Assembly: GCA_900554835.1 (NCBI GenBank)
Contig: USJD01000080.1
Location: forward strand, 1 to 14,774
Reading direction: 5' to 3'
DNA length: 14,774 bases
From: an uncultured Prevotella sp.
GTDB taxonomy: Bacteria; Bacteroidota; Bacteroidia; Bacteroidales; Bacteroidaceae
Of the stretch, positions 1 to 7,174 are shown in pieces. The notes beneath the pieces are model-generated. The model was not told where the DNA came from and did no database searches. It saw only the letters and a list, made by a program, of their open reading frames with translations. The position numbers and the translations under genes were made by a program. Position 1 is the first letter of the stretch. Each line of letters begins with the position of its first letter.

Positions 1-370
1 CCTCTACCACTGGCGAAAGGCGGTGGATTTCATCGATGAAAAGCACATCGTTAGGCTCCAGGGAGGTAAGGATACCTGCCAGGTCGCCCGGCTTATCGAG
101 CACAGGGCCTGATGTAATCTTGAAGCCCACACCCAGTTCGTTGGCGATGATGTTACTCAATGTGGTCTTACCCAGTCCCGGAGGACCATGCAAGAGGGTA
201 TGGTCGAGCGGTTCGCCACGATATTTGGCAGCCTCAACAAAGACCTCGAGATTTTCTACCACGCCATTCTGTCCGCTGAAATCAGAAAACTTCAGCGGGC
301 GCAGCGCCTTCTCGAATTCCTTTTCGGCAGGCGAAACCATTTCTTGTCTTATATCAAAATCTTCGTTCAT
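1..370 (-). CDS. ruvB: Holliday junction branch migration helicase RuvB (N-terminal part, cut by the window edge)
   Basis: RuvB is the AAA+ motor that drives Holliday-junction branch migration with RuvA in recombination and repair. The first 123 codons are visible, starting from an ATG at 370; the gene runs off the left edge. The sequence starts MNEDFDIRQEMVSPAEKEFE and follows the RuvB N-domain pattern (LRPLKFSDFSGQ at about 23-34). The Walker A motif GPPGLGKTT is at 62-70, and the RuvB-typical SGPVLDKPGDLAGILT stretch is at about 87-102. Walker B, DVLFIDEIHRL, is at about 108-118. No Shine-Dalgarno sequence precedes the ATG, as is usual in this phylum. A TAnnTTTG box lies about 30 bases upstream. 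It diverges from the transporter gene at 698. The family assignment is secure; only the C-terminal part is missing from view. Confidence 0.96.
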   Translation of the reverse strand, partial: MNEDFDIRQEMVSPAEKEFEKALRPLKFSDFSGQNGVVENLEVFVEAAKYRGEPLDHTLLHGPPGLGKTTLSNIIANELGVGFKITSGPVLDKPGDLAGILTSLEPNDVLFIDEIHRLSPVVE

Positions 371-398
371 TCTATGACTATTATCGATAATATGGGTG

Positions 399-406
399 CA
401 AAGTTA
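399..406 (-). promoter_or_regulatory. Probable -7 box of the ruvB promoter
   Basis: Read on the minus strand this is TAACTTTG, a full match to the Bacteroidota -7 consensus TAnnTTTG. The ruvB ATG follows after a short leader of about 20-25 nt. No TTTG is found 19-21 nt upstream, so the -33 box is weak or absent. The call rests on the single box and its position. Confidence 0.5.
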
Positions 407-541
407 CACATTTGTTGCGGAATTAAAGAAGAAAAGCCGAATTATTTTGCCTCAGATTTTGCACAATCCAAGAAGATTCGTGCAGATTCGTAAGCTCAAA
501 CCAACAAAAATGTTATAATTTGATATTTAATTATTAAATAA

Positions 542-573
542 TTTGCTTATTCGGTAGAAAAGACGTACTTTTG
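542..573 (+). promoter_or_regulatory. Bacteroidota-type promoter of the transporter gene
   Basis: TTTG at 542-545 (-33 box) and TACTTTTG at 566-573 (-7 box) are separated by exactly 20 nt, matching the sigma-ABfr consensus TTTG-N19-21-TAnnTTTG. Transcription would start near 580, leaving a leader of about 115-120 nt before the start codon at 698. That is long for a simple transporter gene. Confidence 0.75.
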
Positions 574-590
574 CACCCAATATTGAAAGC

Positions 591-626
591 GAGGAAAGAA
601 GGAGGAGAGGAGAGAAAGAAGAGAGA
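591..626 (+). other. Homopurine tract in the transporter 5' leader
   Basis: There are 36 consecutive purines (G and A only), containing GGAGG and AGGAG strings that resemble Shine-Dalgarno sequences but lie 70-100 nt before the start codon. Just downstream, AGAGATCG occurs at 622-629 and again at 647-654, each followed by a CAAA-containing string. Together with the promoter and the ruvB promoter this accounts for most of the 371-697 gap. No ORF in the gap is convincing. Confidence 0.6.
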
Positions 627-697
627 TCGTCAAAGACAATCATCCAAGAGATCGCAAATAAGAGAGAAATATCAGGATTTTAAAAAGAAATAGAATT

Positions 698-1669
698 ATG
701 CTAAAGTTTTTTCAGGGGCTCAGCAAGTTGCTGGCCAATTACACCTCTATTTTCGTAATAGGTGTAGCAGTATTCACATTCTTCTTCCCACATACCTTCG
801 ACTGGGTGCGCGGAACTACTCAAACCGTCATTCTCGGCATCATCATGCTCACCATGGGTCTGACCTTGACCACCAACGACTTCAAGATTCTGGCTCAGCG
901 CCCGCTAGATGTCTTCATCGGAGCCTGTGCCCAGTTTATCATCATGCCGGGTGTGGCTTACACCCTGGTTCATGTGTGGCATCTTGACCCAGCCCTGGCA
1001 CTCGGAATCCTGCTGGTAGGTTGCTGTCCGGGCGGCGTTTCGAGCAACATCATGAGTTATCTGTGTCATGGCGACGTAGCTTTCTCCGTAGGAATGACCT
1101 GCGCCTCTACCATTCTTGCACCGGTGATGACTCCGCTGCTGATGAAGATTACGGCAGGCGAGATTATCCATGTAGATGCTGTGGGAATGTTCATCAACAT
1201 CCTCATCGTCACGATTATTCCTGTAGCCATCGGCTGCGCCCTCAATTACGTATATGGCAAGAAAGAATACTTCCCTACCATCCAGAGCCTCATGCCGGGT
1301 ATCAGTGTAACCTGTCTGGCCATTATCGTAGGCGGTGTGATTTCTACGGTTCACGATGATCTCGTAGCCCGTGGCTTGATGCTTTTCCTCTGGACTTTTG
1401 CGGTGGTTTTCTGCCACAATACCTTGGGTTATCTTCTGGGTTGGCTGGCAGGCAAATGTGCCGGATTCAATACAGCCAAGAAGCGCACCATCAGTATTGA
1501 GGTGGGAATGCAGAACGCTGGTCTTGCCACGGTGCTTGCCGGCAATTTCTTTGCCGCCCAGCCTTTGGCCGTATTGCCTTGCGCCATCAGTTGTGCCTGG
1601 CACAGTATTTCCGGCACGATTCTCGCAGGAATCTATCTGAAATGGGACCATATGCATGGGAAGGACTAA
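698..1669 (+). CDS. Bile acid:sodium symporter (BASS) family transporter, PanS-like
   Basis: This is a 323-residue inner-membrane protein of the BASS/SBF family. Members co-transport sodium with organic anions; bacterial relatives are annotated as bile acid transporters, and PanS moves a pantothenate precursor. The substrate here cannot be read from sequence. Hydrophobic segments run through nearly the whole chain, including about 16-31, 43-59, 73-92, 98-116, 130-148, 162-184, 203-218, 226-250 and 290-312. Both BASS signature regions are present: GCCPGGVSSN at 108-117 (first unwound helix crossing) and EVGMQNAGLA at 268-277 (second crossing). The length is usual for the family. The ATG at 698 has only an A-rich leader and no Shine-Dalgarno sequence. 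The gene is monocistronic: ruvB diverges upstream and a repeat region follows. The 265-residue opposite-strand ORF inside it is a shadow. Confidence 0.9.
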   Translation: MLKFFQGLSKLLANYTSIFVIGVAVFTFFFPHTFDWVRGTTQTVILGIIMLTMGLTLTTNDFKILAQRPLDVFIGACAQFIIMPGVAYTLVHVWHLDPALALGILLVGCCPGGVSSNIMSYLCHGDVAFSVGMTCASTILAPVMTPLLMKITAGEIIHVDAVGMFINILIVTIIPVAIGCALNYVYGKKEYFPTIQSLMPGISVTCLAIIVGGVISTVHDDLVARGLMLFLWTFAVVFCHNTLGYLLGWLAGKCAGFNTAKKRTISIEVGMQNAGLATVLAGNFFAAQPLAVLPCAISCAWHSISGTILAGIYLKWDHMHGKD

Positions 1670-1680
1670 TTCCTTTCCCA
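1657..1680 (+). terminator. Possible hairpin at the transporter stop codon
   Basis: TGGGAAGGA (1657-1665) can pair with TCCTTTCCCA (1671-1680) with one bulged base, around a 5-nt loop that includes the TAA stop. No clear U-run follows, so this is a weak terminator candidate at best. Confidence 0.3.
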
Positions 1681-1711
1681 CTCCATTCTCATAGAGATTC
1701 ATTATCCTCTG

Positions 1712-1854
1712 CTGGAGCTTTCTTCCAGAGATTCCTTACTGGAGGCTTCCATAAAGATTAATTCATCCTTTACTGGAGGCTTCTCCTGAATCTTTACTGG
1801 AGTTTTCCATAAAGATCAGATCATTCTTTGCTGGAGGCTTCTTCATCAGAGATT
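1712..1854. repeat. Degenerate 58-bp tandem repeat built from CTGGAG-headed half units
   Basis: CTGGAG occurs at 1712, 1739, 1773, 1797 and 1831, giving spacings of 27, 34, 24 and 34 bases. The alternation resolves into a 58-bp unit: 1739-1796 and 1797-1854 are two copies sharing about three quarters of their bases (for example TTCCATAAAGAT and CTGGAGGCTTCT are kept), preceded by a partial unit. On the minus strand the units read as short peptides rich in Glu-Ala-Ser-Ser-Lys, each in a different frame because 58 is not a multiple of three. The repeat begins in the last codons of the minus-strand ORF at 1821-2105 and fills the space behind it. Confidence 0.75.
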
Positions 1855-2105
1855 AAATCATTCCAGAAAACTAAATAAAACAAAAAAGAAAAATATGCTC
1901 TCAGAGCTTCTGAATTTAGGGACTCTTTCTCTGCTTTCTTAAATAACATGTCAGCATGTTCAAACTGTCCTTTATTCAAAAGTTCGTCCACTTTTGACAA
2001 TTGAGACATTTCCTGCTGACGACAAAAAGTCATAAACAAGAAATATAAAAACACTTTATAACGCTCATAATACTTCTTTCTTGAGTTTAAACAAGAACAG
2101 CTCAT
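1821..2105 (-). pseudogene. Possible N-terminal remnant of a TPR-type lipoprotein
   Basis: This is an open frame of 94 codons. Its N-terminus has a basic stretch (RKKYYERYK, about 9-17) followed by FLYFLFMTFC, which resembles a lipoprotein signal with a candidate lipid-bearing Cys. Next comes a helical stretch, LSKVDELLNKGQFEHADMLF at about 36-55, that looks like the first TPR helix pair of Bacteroidota TPR lipoproteins or regulators, which are normally hundreds of residues long. Here the frame ends after EEASSKE, inside the degenerate 58-bp repeat. The ATG at 2105 lies inside the hairpin that ends the protease gene, and no ribosome site is visible; ATGs at 2033 or 2009 are alternatives. I read it as a decayed fragment. 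It could also be a small real gene or a chance ORF. Confidence 0.35.
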
Positions 2106-2133
2106 GTGAAACTAAAACAATTTCACATGAGCT
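2099..2133 (-). terminator. Strong hairpin terminator of the parE-protease operon
   Basis: AGCTCATGTGAAA (2099-2111) and TTTCACATGAGCT (2121-2133) form a perfect 13-bp stem with a 9-nt loop. The hairpin begins 8 bases after the protease stop codon (2142-2144). On the minus strand it is followed by a T-rich stretch (GTTCTTGTTT). The position just behind the last gene of the operon fits an intrinsic terminator. Confidence 0.75.
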
Positions 2134-2141
2134 GATTTGAT

Positions 2142-3725
2142 TTATTTTCCGGTTTGCAGCAGCTGAACTGCACGCAGAACGATCTCGTTCGTCTCATTCC
2201 ATACCTGGAAATATTGACTCATATCCCAAATATCGCGCGCTACAAGGGCTTTCAACTGAATAGCTAAGTATTTCTTCGTCTGAGCTAATTCAGCCTCGTC
2301 CTTCGCCTCTATTTTCTCTTTCTTGCCATCCTCGATGATCTCATCCACAAGCGACTGAGGAACCTGATAGGTCTTCATGAACTTACTAAAGTCCTTGAAC
2401 TGGGCTTTCAACTCCTTGCGATGAGCATCGATGAACTTCAGACTGTGATTGATGACAATGCTCTTAGCCGACAACTGACGATGCAATTTGGTGTATTTGG
2501 TCGTATCGAGCGGCACAAAATAATCGGGCATGATGCCTCCGCCGCCATAAACCACACGATGCTTGCGCAGGGTGTAATACTTCAGAGAGTCGGACAGGTG
2601 AATGCTGTCCTGATTGGTAAACTCACCATGCTTGTATCGCTTGTCAAGATCCATCGCATAATCCTCGCGGTCGCCCTTCTTATAAGGCTTCTGGATGCAT
2701 CTGCCGCTTGGCGTATAGTAATGGGCAATGGTGAGACGGATTTCACTGCCATCTTCGAAGGTAAGCGGACGCTGCACCAGTCCCTTGCCAAAGGTTCGGC
2801 GACCCACCACTACACCTCGGTCCTGATCCTGTATAGCACCGGAAACGATTTCTGCCGCAGAAGCCGTAAACTCATTGGTGAGGACAACAATCTTGCCCTT
2901 GCGCCAGCGACCATTGGCCTCTGCACGGAACTCCTGACGGGGAGCCCTGCGACCATTGGTATAGACAATCAGATCACCCTTCTCCAGGAACTCATTAGCT
3001 ATCTTTGCCGCAGTCTGCAGATAACCTCCACCATTATCCTCCAGGTCGAAGATAAGGTCTTTCATGCCCTTCTTCTTCAGGGAATCCATCGCCTCGGAAA
3101 CCTCCTTGTGACTCGTCATTCCAAAACTTCCCAGACGAATATAACCGATGCCCGGACGAATCATATAGGCTGCATCCATCGTAGTAACAGGAATCTTATC
3201 ACGTTTCACCTTGAAGGTAAGCTTATCCTTGATGCCGCGGCGCACAATGGTAAGGTTTACAATCGTACCCTTAGGACCACGGAGCCGTTTCATGATTTCC
3301 TCCTTACTCATCTTGACGCCCGCAATGGCAGTATCATTTACCGCTACAATACGGTCGCCGGCGATAATGCCCACCTTCTCGGAAGGACCATTGGTAACTG
3401 GCTGGATGACCAGGAGCGTATCATCTACCATATTAAACTGCACGCCGATGCCATCAAAAGAGCCATTCAGAGACTCGTGCATCGACTGGGTTTCTTTGGC
3501 AGTGGTATAGGAAGAATGAGGGTCCAGCTTTTCGAGCATTCCCCGGATGGCGTCCTCTACCAGTTTATTCTCATCCACACTATCCACATAGAGATTGGCA
3601 ATAGCAATTTCAGCCCTGCCCAACTTCTCTATCGGGCTGTTCTTGCCCATTTTTACGCGCAACTGGGCACTGACAGAAGTTACTGCCAAGAATGCCGCTA
3701 ATGCAATAAATAGATATTTCTTCAT
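2142..3725 (-). CDS. S41 family C-terminal processing peptidase (CtpA/Prc type)
   Basis: This is an exported serine protease of the S41 (C-terminal processing) family, 527 residues long, acting in the periplasm, where relatives trim or degrade proteins from their C-termini. The signal peptide is MKKYLFIALAAFLAVTSVSA with cleavage likely before Gln21. An N-terminal helical part (about 30-80) is followed by a PDZ domain at about 88-165 (GSFDGIGVQFNMVDDTLLVI and onward) and the S41 catalytic core at about 180-370. The catalytic pair is visible as Ser289 in NEFTASAAE and Lys314 in TFGKGLVQ; the LEDNGGGY loop is at 228-235. A C-terminal helical extension follows (about 410-527). It lies 183 bases behind parE with no promoter between, so the two are probably cotranscribed, and a strong hairpin follows directly. 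Substrate unknown. Confidence 0.95.
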   Translation of the reverse strand: MKKYLFIALAAFLAVTSVSAQLRVKMGKNSPIEKLGRAEIAIANLYVDSVDENKLVEDAIRGMLEKLDPHSSYTTAKETQSMHESLNGSFDGIGVQFNMVDDTLLVIQPVTNGPSEKVGIIAGDRIVAVNDTAIAGVKMSKEEIMKRLRGPKGTIVNLTIVRRGIKDKLTFKVKRDKIPVTTMDAAYMIRPGIGYIRLGSFGMTSHKEVSEAMDSLKKKGMKDLIFDLEDNGGGYLQTAAKIANEFLEKGDLIVYTNGRRAPRQEFRAEANGRWRKGKIVVLTNEFTASAAEIVSGAIQDQDRGVVVGRRTFGKGLVQRPLTFEDGSEIRLTIAHYYTPSGRCIQKPYKKGDREDYAMDLDKRYKHGEFTNQDSIHLSDSLKYYTLRKHRVVYGGGGIMPDYFVPLDTTKYTKLHRQLSAKSIVINHSLKFIDAHRKELKAQFKDFSKFMKTYQVPQSLVDEIIEDGKKEKIEAKDEAELAQTKKYLAIQLKALVARDIWDMSQYFQVWNETNEIVLRAVQLLQTGK

Positions 3726-3766
3726 TTCTAAATCTTAAGCTTTATGAAAGAGAGAAATCCTTCAAG

Positions 3767-3903
3767 AGTCAACAGTCAACAGTTAACAGTTCTATTTTCT
3801 ATGGTTTCCCGTTTCAATGGTTCCCGTTTTCAATAGTTTCCCCACGAAAGCACTTGAATTCTTCACTCTTCGTTCTTCACTCTTCACTTCATTCACTCTT
3901 CAC
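3767..3903. repeat. Cluster of short-period tandem repeats between parE and the S41 protease gene
   Basis: Three blocks fill most of this 183-bp spacer. Block 1, 3767-3787, is three 7-bp units AGT(C/T)AAC. Block 2, 3801-3843, is a 16-bp unit like ATGGTTTCCCGTTTCA, present about 2.7 times. Block 3, 3860-3903, consists of TCTTCAC-like 7-bp units (five heptamers plus one 9-bp variant), starting a few bases behind the parE stop codon. No coding frame or promoter was found in the spacer. Similar heptamers (ACCCTTC twice) occur at 14654-14667. Confidence 0.8.
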
Positions 3904-3908
3904 TTAAC

Positions 3909-5909
3909 TCAATCCATCGGTTCAGAATCTTCCTCTGGAATATCCTCCTCAATCACCAGATTGTCGATGATGAAGTTCTGGCGCTCCATGGTATTCTTTC
4001 CCATATAGTATTCCAGAAGCTTCTGAACCTGGTCGTTCTTATGCAGCGTAACCTGCTCCAAACGCATATCAGGACCTATGAAATGAGCAAATTCCTCTGG
4101 AGAAATCTCGCCGAGACCCTTGAATCGGGTGATTTCCGGGTCTGGTCCGAGTTCACGGATAGCCTGCTGGCGCTCTTCATCACTATAGCAATAGTGGGTA
4201 ATGAAATCGCCTTTCTTCTCCTTGGGTCCCAACTTGGCATCGGCATCAGCCACAGCCTGCTTGTTCTTGATCTTGGTACGCTTGTTGCGCACACGGAACA
4301 ATGGGGTCTGCAATACATAAACATGGCCCTTCTTGATGAGGTCTGGAAAGAACTGGAGGAAGAACGTGATGATGAGCAGGCGGATGTGCATTCCATCGAC
4401 ATCGGCATCCGTGGCCACAATCACCTTGTTGTAGCGCAATGAATCCAAACCATCCTCTATATCAAGCGCAGCCTGTAGGAGGTTGAATTCCTCATTCTCA
4501 TACACCACCTTCTTGGTCAGTCCGAAGCAATTCAGCGGCTTACCACGCAGAGAGAAAACCGCCTGGGTATTTACATCGCGACTCTTGGTGATGCTTCCGC
4601 TCGCAGAATCTCCCTCAGTAATGAAGATGGAACTCTCCTCCTTGCGGTCGTTCTTCGCATCGCTGAAGTGGATGCGGCAGTCACGGAGTTTACGGTTGTG
4701 AAGGTTGGCCTTCTTGGCGCGCTCACGTGCCAACTTGGTCACACCAGCCATTGCCTTGCGCTCACGCTCGCTCTCCTTGATCTTGTTTTCCAGGATTTCA
4801 GCCACATCCTTATGGATATGAAGATAGTTGTCCACTTCCTTCTTCAGGAAATCGCCCACATATTTATTGATGGTTTCCCCACCATTCGGAGTCATCGTCG
4901 TACTTCCGAGCTTGATTTTCGTCTGACTTTCAAAGACAGGTTCCTCTACATTGATGGCAATAGCCGCCACCAGTCCGTTGCGGATGTCGCCATACTCATA
5001 CTTGCCGTAGAACTCCTTGATGGTCTTGGCAATATGCTCCTTGAAAGCACTCTGATGAGTACCTCCCTGGGTAGTATGCTGACCATTGACGAAGGAATAG
5101 TATTCCTCGCCATACTGATTGGTATGAGTAAAGGCTATCTCAATATCCTCACCCTTCATGTGGACAATATCATAGAGACCCTCATTGGTCATATTGTCGC
5201 TCAAAAGGTCCTGCAGACCATGACGGCTGAGGATACGGCGACCATTGTGCATGATGGTGAGACCTGTATTCAGATAAGTATAGTTGCGGAGCATCGTCTC
5301 CACGATGTCATCATGGAAACTGTAGTTCTTGAAGAGCGTATTGTCTGGTTCAAAAAAGATGAAAGTACCATTCTCATCCTCCGTCTTGGAAGTCTTGTCT
5401 TTCAGGAGATTACCGCGTTCGAAAATAAGATGGCGCACCTTGCCGTCGCGGAATGACTTCACCTCGAAATGGGAACTGAGGGCATTGACCGCTTTCACAC
5501 CGACACCGTTCAGACCGACACTCTTTTTGAACGCCTTGCTATCGTACTTACCACCGGTATTCAGCACGCTGACAGCCTCAACGAGCTTTCCCTGCGGAAT
5601 ACCACGGCCATAGTCGCGGACGCTGACACGCAGATTGTCCTCTATATCGATTTCCAGACGTGCTCCAGCCCCCATTTTAAACTCATCAATGGAGTTATCG
5701 ACCACCTCCTTCAAGAGCACATAAATACCATCCTCAGGCAAGTTACCATCGCCCAGACGACCGATGTACATACCCGGACGGGTACGCACATGCTCCATAT
5801 CGCTCAAGTGGCGGATATTGTCATCTGTATATTCTACAGGTTGCTCCTGAGGGGTATTTGCCAGTTCTTCGGCAGCACTCTTTTCATTCAAGTTTTTATC
5901 TTCAGGCAT
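3909..5909 (-). CDS. parE: DNA topoisomerase IV subunit B (type IIA, GyrB/ParE family)
   Basis: This is the ATPase subunit of a type IIA topoisomerase, 666 residues, which works with ParC to unlink daughter chromosomes. The GHKL ATPase domain shows the Asn of VVDNSIDEF (Asn72), DYGRGIP (99-105) and the lid GLNGVGVKAVNALS (132-145). The transducer has the SQTKIKLG switch loop (328-335). The TOPRIM domain carries TEGDSASG (431-438, catalytic Glu432) and the metal-binding DADVDG (501-506). The GyrB-type tail is followed by an acidic C-terminal end (EEDIPEEDSEPMD). ParE rather than GyrB is inferred from overall resemblance to Bacteroidota topoisomerase IV; no partner parC is in view. The start is fixed by a strong Shine-Dalgarno sequence, AAGGAGG, 5 nt before the ATG. 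It lies 48 bases behind the GNAT-like gene and ahead of the S41 protease gene. Confidence 0.93.
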   Translation of the reverse strand: MPEDKNLNEKSAAEELANTPQEQPVEYTDDNIRHLSDMEHVRTRPGMYIGRLGDGNLPEDGIYVLLKEVVDNSIDEFKMGAGARLEIDIEDNLRVSVRDYGRGIPQGKLVEAVSVLNTGGKYDSKAFKKSVGLNGVGVKAVNALSSHFEVKSFRDGKVRHLIFERGNLLKDKTSKTEDENGTFIFFEPDNTLFKNYSFHDDIVETMLRNYTYLNTGLTIMHNGRRILSRHGLQDLLSDNMTNEGLYDIVHMKGEDIEIAFTHTNQYGEEYYSFVNGQHTTQGGTHQSAFKEHIAKTIKEFYGKYEYGDIRNGLVAAIAINVEEPVFESQTKIKLGSTTMTPNGGETINKYVGDFLKKEVDNYLHIHKDVAEILENKIKESERERKAMAGVTKLARERAKKANLHNRKLRDCRIHFSDAKNDRKEESSIFITEGDSASGSITKSRDVNTQAVFSLRGKPLNCFGLTKKVVYENEEFNLLQAALDIEDGLDSLRYNKVIVATDADVDGMHIRLLIITFFLQFFPDLIKKGHVYVLQTPLFRVRNKRTKIKNKQAVADADAKLGPKEKKGDFITHYCYSDEERQQAIRELGPDPEITRFKGLGEISPEEFAHFIGPDMRLEQVTLHKNDQVQKLLEYYMGKNTMERQNFIIDNLVIEEDIPEEDSEPMD

Positions 5910-5925
5910 AAATTCCTCCTTGTAA
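5910..5925 (-). promoter_or_regulatory. Consensus Shine-Dalgarno sequence of parE
   Basis: On the minus strand AAGGAGG lies five bases (AATTT) before the ATG. Most other genes in this window have only AT-rich leaders, so a full match stands out and settles the parE start. It may allow independent reinitiation within the operon. Confidence 0.7.
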
Positions 5926-5957
5926 TTCTGATTTTATTTTATACGAACAGTTGCTAT

Positions 5958-7109
5958 TTACTTGATTTTCTTAATATAGCAGTTGCGACGCTTGTGAAGG
6001 ATAGGGTCTAAGACGCCCCATTGTCCCTGCACAGCAACATTCGCTTCCATTTCCACCTGTGTTTCTCCCCACTCGATTCCATACTTCTGATAGATAGGAA
6101 TCAGGTCGGCAAAAAGCAGCGCATTGGCACCCTTGGCACGGTATTCTGGCTGGATACCGATGAGCAGGAGGTCAACGATCTTGGTCTTATGGAACTTGAT
6201 GGCACGCAGCAGATGCCACCAACCGAAAGGAAACAGTCTGCCCTTATGGCATTTCTGCAGGGCTTTGGTAAGAGAAGGCATCGTAATACCGATTCCTATC
6301 ATCTTATGATCCTCTGTAGTCCAATCTTCGATGGCAGTCACAAAGTTCAGATCGAGCAAAGCTAAATACATCTTGATGTACTGGTCTATCTGCTTCTGAG
6401 AGAGTTCGGAATAGCCATAGAGATGCTTGTAAGTATCATTGATAAGGTCGAAAATCTTCTGTCCGTATCCGCCCTGATAAATATCCTTACGGGTAAGCTT
6501 GCGGGCATGGAGATTATATCTTTTCTCAATCATCGCCGCAATCTTGGCATATTTCTCCGGGATGGTATCTGGCACTATCAGCTTATACTCTACGTACTTA
6601 TTATCTACGGTAAAACCCTCCAAAGCCTCTACGTGCTCCGGATAATATGAATAATTGTAGATGGTAGGCATGGTGCCGAGCTGATCAAAGCCCCAGGTAA
6701 GCATGCCTTCCGGATCCATATCCGTAAAACCGAGCGGACCTACAATATCTTCCATTCCCTTCTCCTTGCCATATTTCTCTACAGCATCGAAGAGAGCCTT
6801 GGAAACCTCACGGTCGTCAATGAAATCAATCCACCCGAAGCGCACGGACTTTCGATCCCAACGCTTATTGGCCTTATGGTTGATAATAGCAGCGACACGT
6901 CCCACTACCTTGCCCTCTTTATAAGCAAGGAAATACTCTGCCTCGCAAAACTCGAAAGCGGCATTGCGATCTTTGCTAAGTGTGTTCATGTCGTCGCTGA
7001 AAAGATTGGGCGCATCATACGGATTGCCCTCGTATAGGTCGTAATGGAAGTCGATGAACGTCTTCAAATCCTTCTTACTCTCGACCCTCTTAATTTCTAT
7101 TAATGACAT
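5958..7109 (-). CDS. Two-domain GNAT-like (N-acetyltransferase fold) protein, function unknown
   Basis: This is a 383-residue soluble protein with no signal peptide. The N-terminal half looks like a GNAT domain: EAEYFLAYKEGKVVGRVAAI at about 56-75 (strand pair), FGWIDFIDD at 91-99, an amphipathic helix to about 118, and the block DIVGPLGFTDMDPEGML at 121-137. The C-terminal half repeats the plan, with FVTAIEDW at about 256-263, IGIGITMPSL at 271-280 and IQPEYRAKGANALLF at 319-333, where an acetyl-CoA-binding R/Q-x-x-G-x-G/A-like loop would sit. The whole resembles proteins annotated as N-acetyltransferase or YghO-like in Bacteroidota; neither substrate nor activity is established. It is the first gene of a probable operon with parE (48-nt gap) and the S41 protease. 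A well-formed promoter with an overlapping dyad lies upstream. Confidence 0.75.
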   Translation of the reverse strand: MSLIEIKRVESKKDLKTFIDFHYDLYEGNPYDAPNLFSDDMNTLSKDRNAAFEFCEAEYFLAYKEGKVVGRVAAIINHKANKRWDRKSVRFGWIDFIDDREVSKALFDAVEKYGKEKGMEDIVGPLGFTDMDPEGMLTWGFDQLGTMPTIYNYSYYPEHVEALEGFTVDNKYVEYKLIVPDTIPEKYAKIAAMIEKRYNLHARKLTRKDIYQGGYGQKIFDLINDTYKHLYGYSELSQKQIDQYIKMYLALLDLNFVTAIEDWTTEDHKMIGIGITMPSLTKALQKCHKGRLFPFGWWHLLRAIKFHKTKIVDLLLIGIQPEYRAKGANALLFADLIPIYQKYGIEWGETQVEMEANVAVQGQWGVLDPILHKRRNCYIKKIK

Positions 7110-7116
7110 GATAATT

Positions 7117-7128
7117 CAAACTAGTTTG
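7117..7128. other. 12-bp perfect palindrome in the GNAT-like gene leader
   Basis: CAAACTAGTTTG is its own reverse complement and sits 7 bases before the ATG, in the presumed untranslated leader. It could be a regulator site or nothing. A 12-bp palindrome can occur by chance in AT-rich DNA, so the weight is modest. Confidence 0.3.
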
Positions 7129-7142
7129 TTATTTTAAACATG

Positions 7143-7174
7143 CAAAAATAGCAATATTTCGCCAAACGACCAAA
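7143..7174 (-). promoter_or_regulatory. Bacteroidota-type promoter of the GNAT-like/parE/protease operon
   Basis: On the minus strand TTTG (7171-7174) and TATTTTTG (7143-7150) are separated by exactly 20 nt, a full match to TTTG-N19-21-TAnnTTTG. The predicted start of transcription is near 7136, about 27 nt before the ATG. The two boxes are covered by the inverted repeat at 7148-7183. Confidence 0.75.

Noticed and set aside
905..1702. 265-codon open frame on the minus strand inside the transporter gene
   Set aside because: It is antisense to both BASS signature motifs; the translation is rich in His, Gly and Thr without domain features.
2421..3701. 426-codon open frame on the plus strand opposite the S41 protease gene
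   Set aside because: It is antisense to a gene with clear S41 motifs, its translation shows no recognisable domain, and it has no promoter. It follows from codon bias on the minus strand.
4668..5456. 262-codon open frame on the plus strand opposite parE
   Set aside because: It is a shadow of the GHKL/transducer region of parE; no independent evidence for expression.
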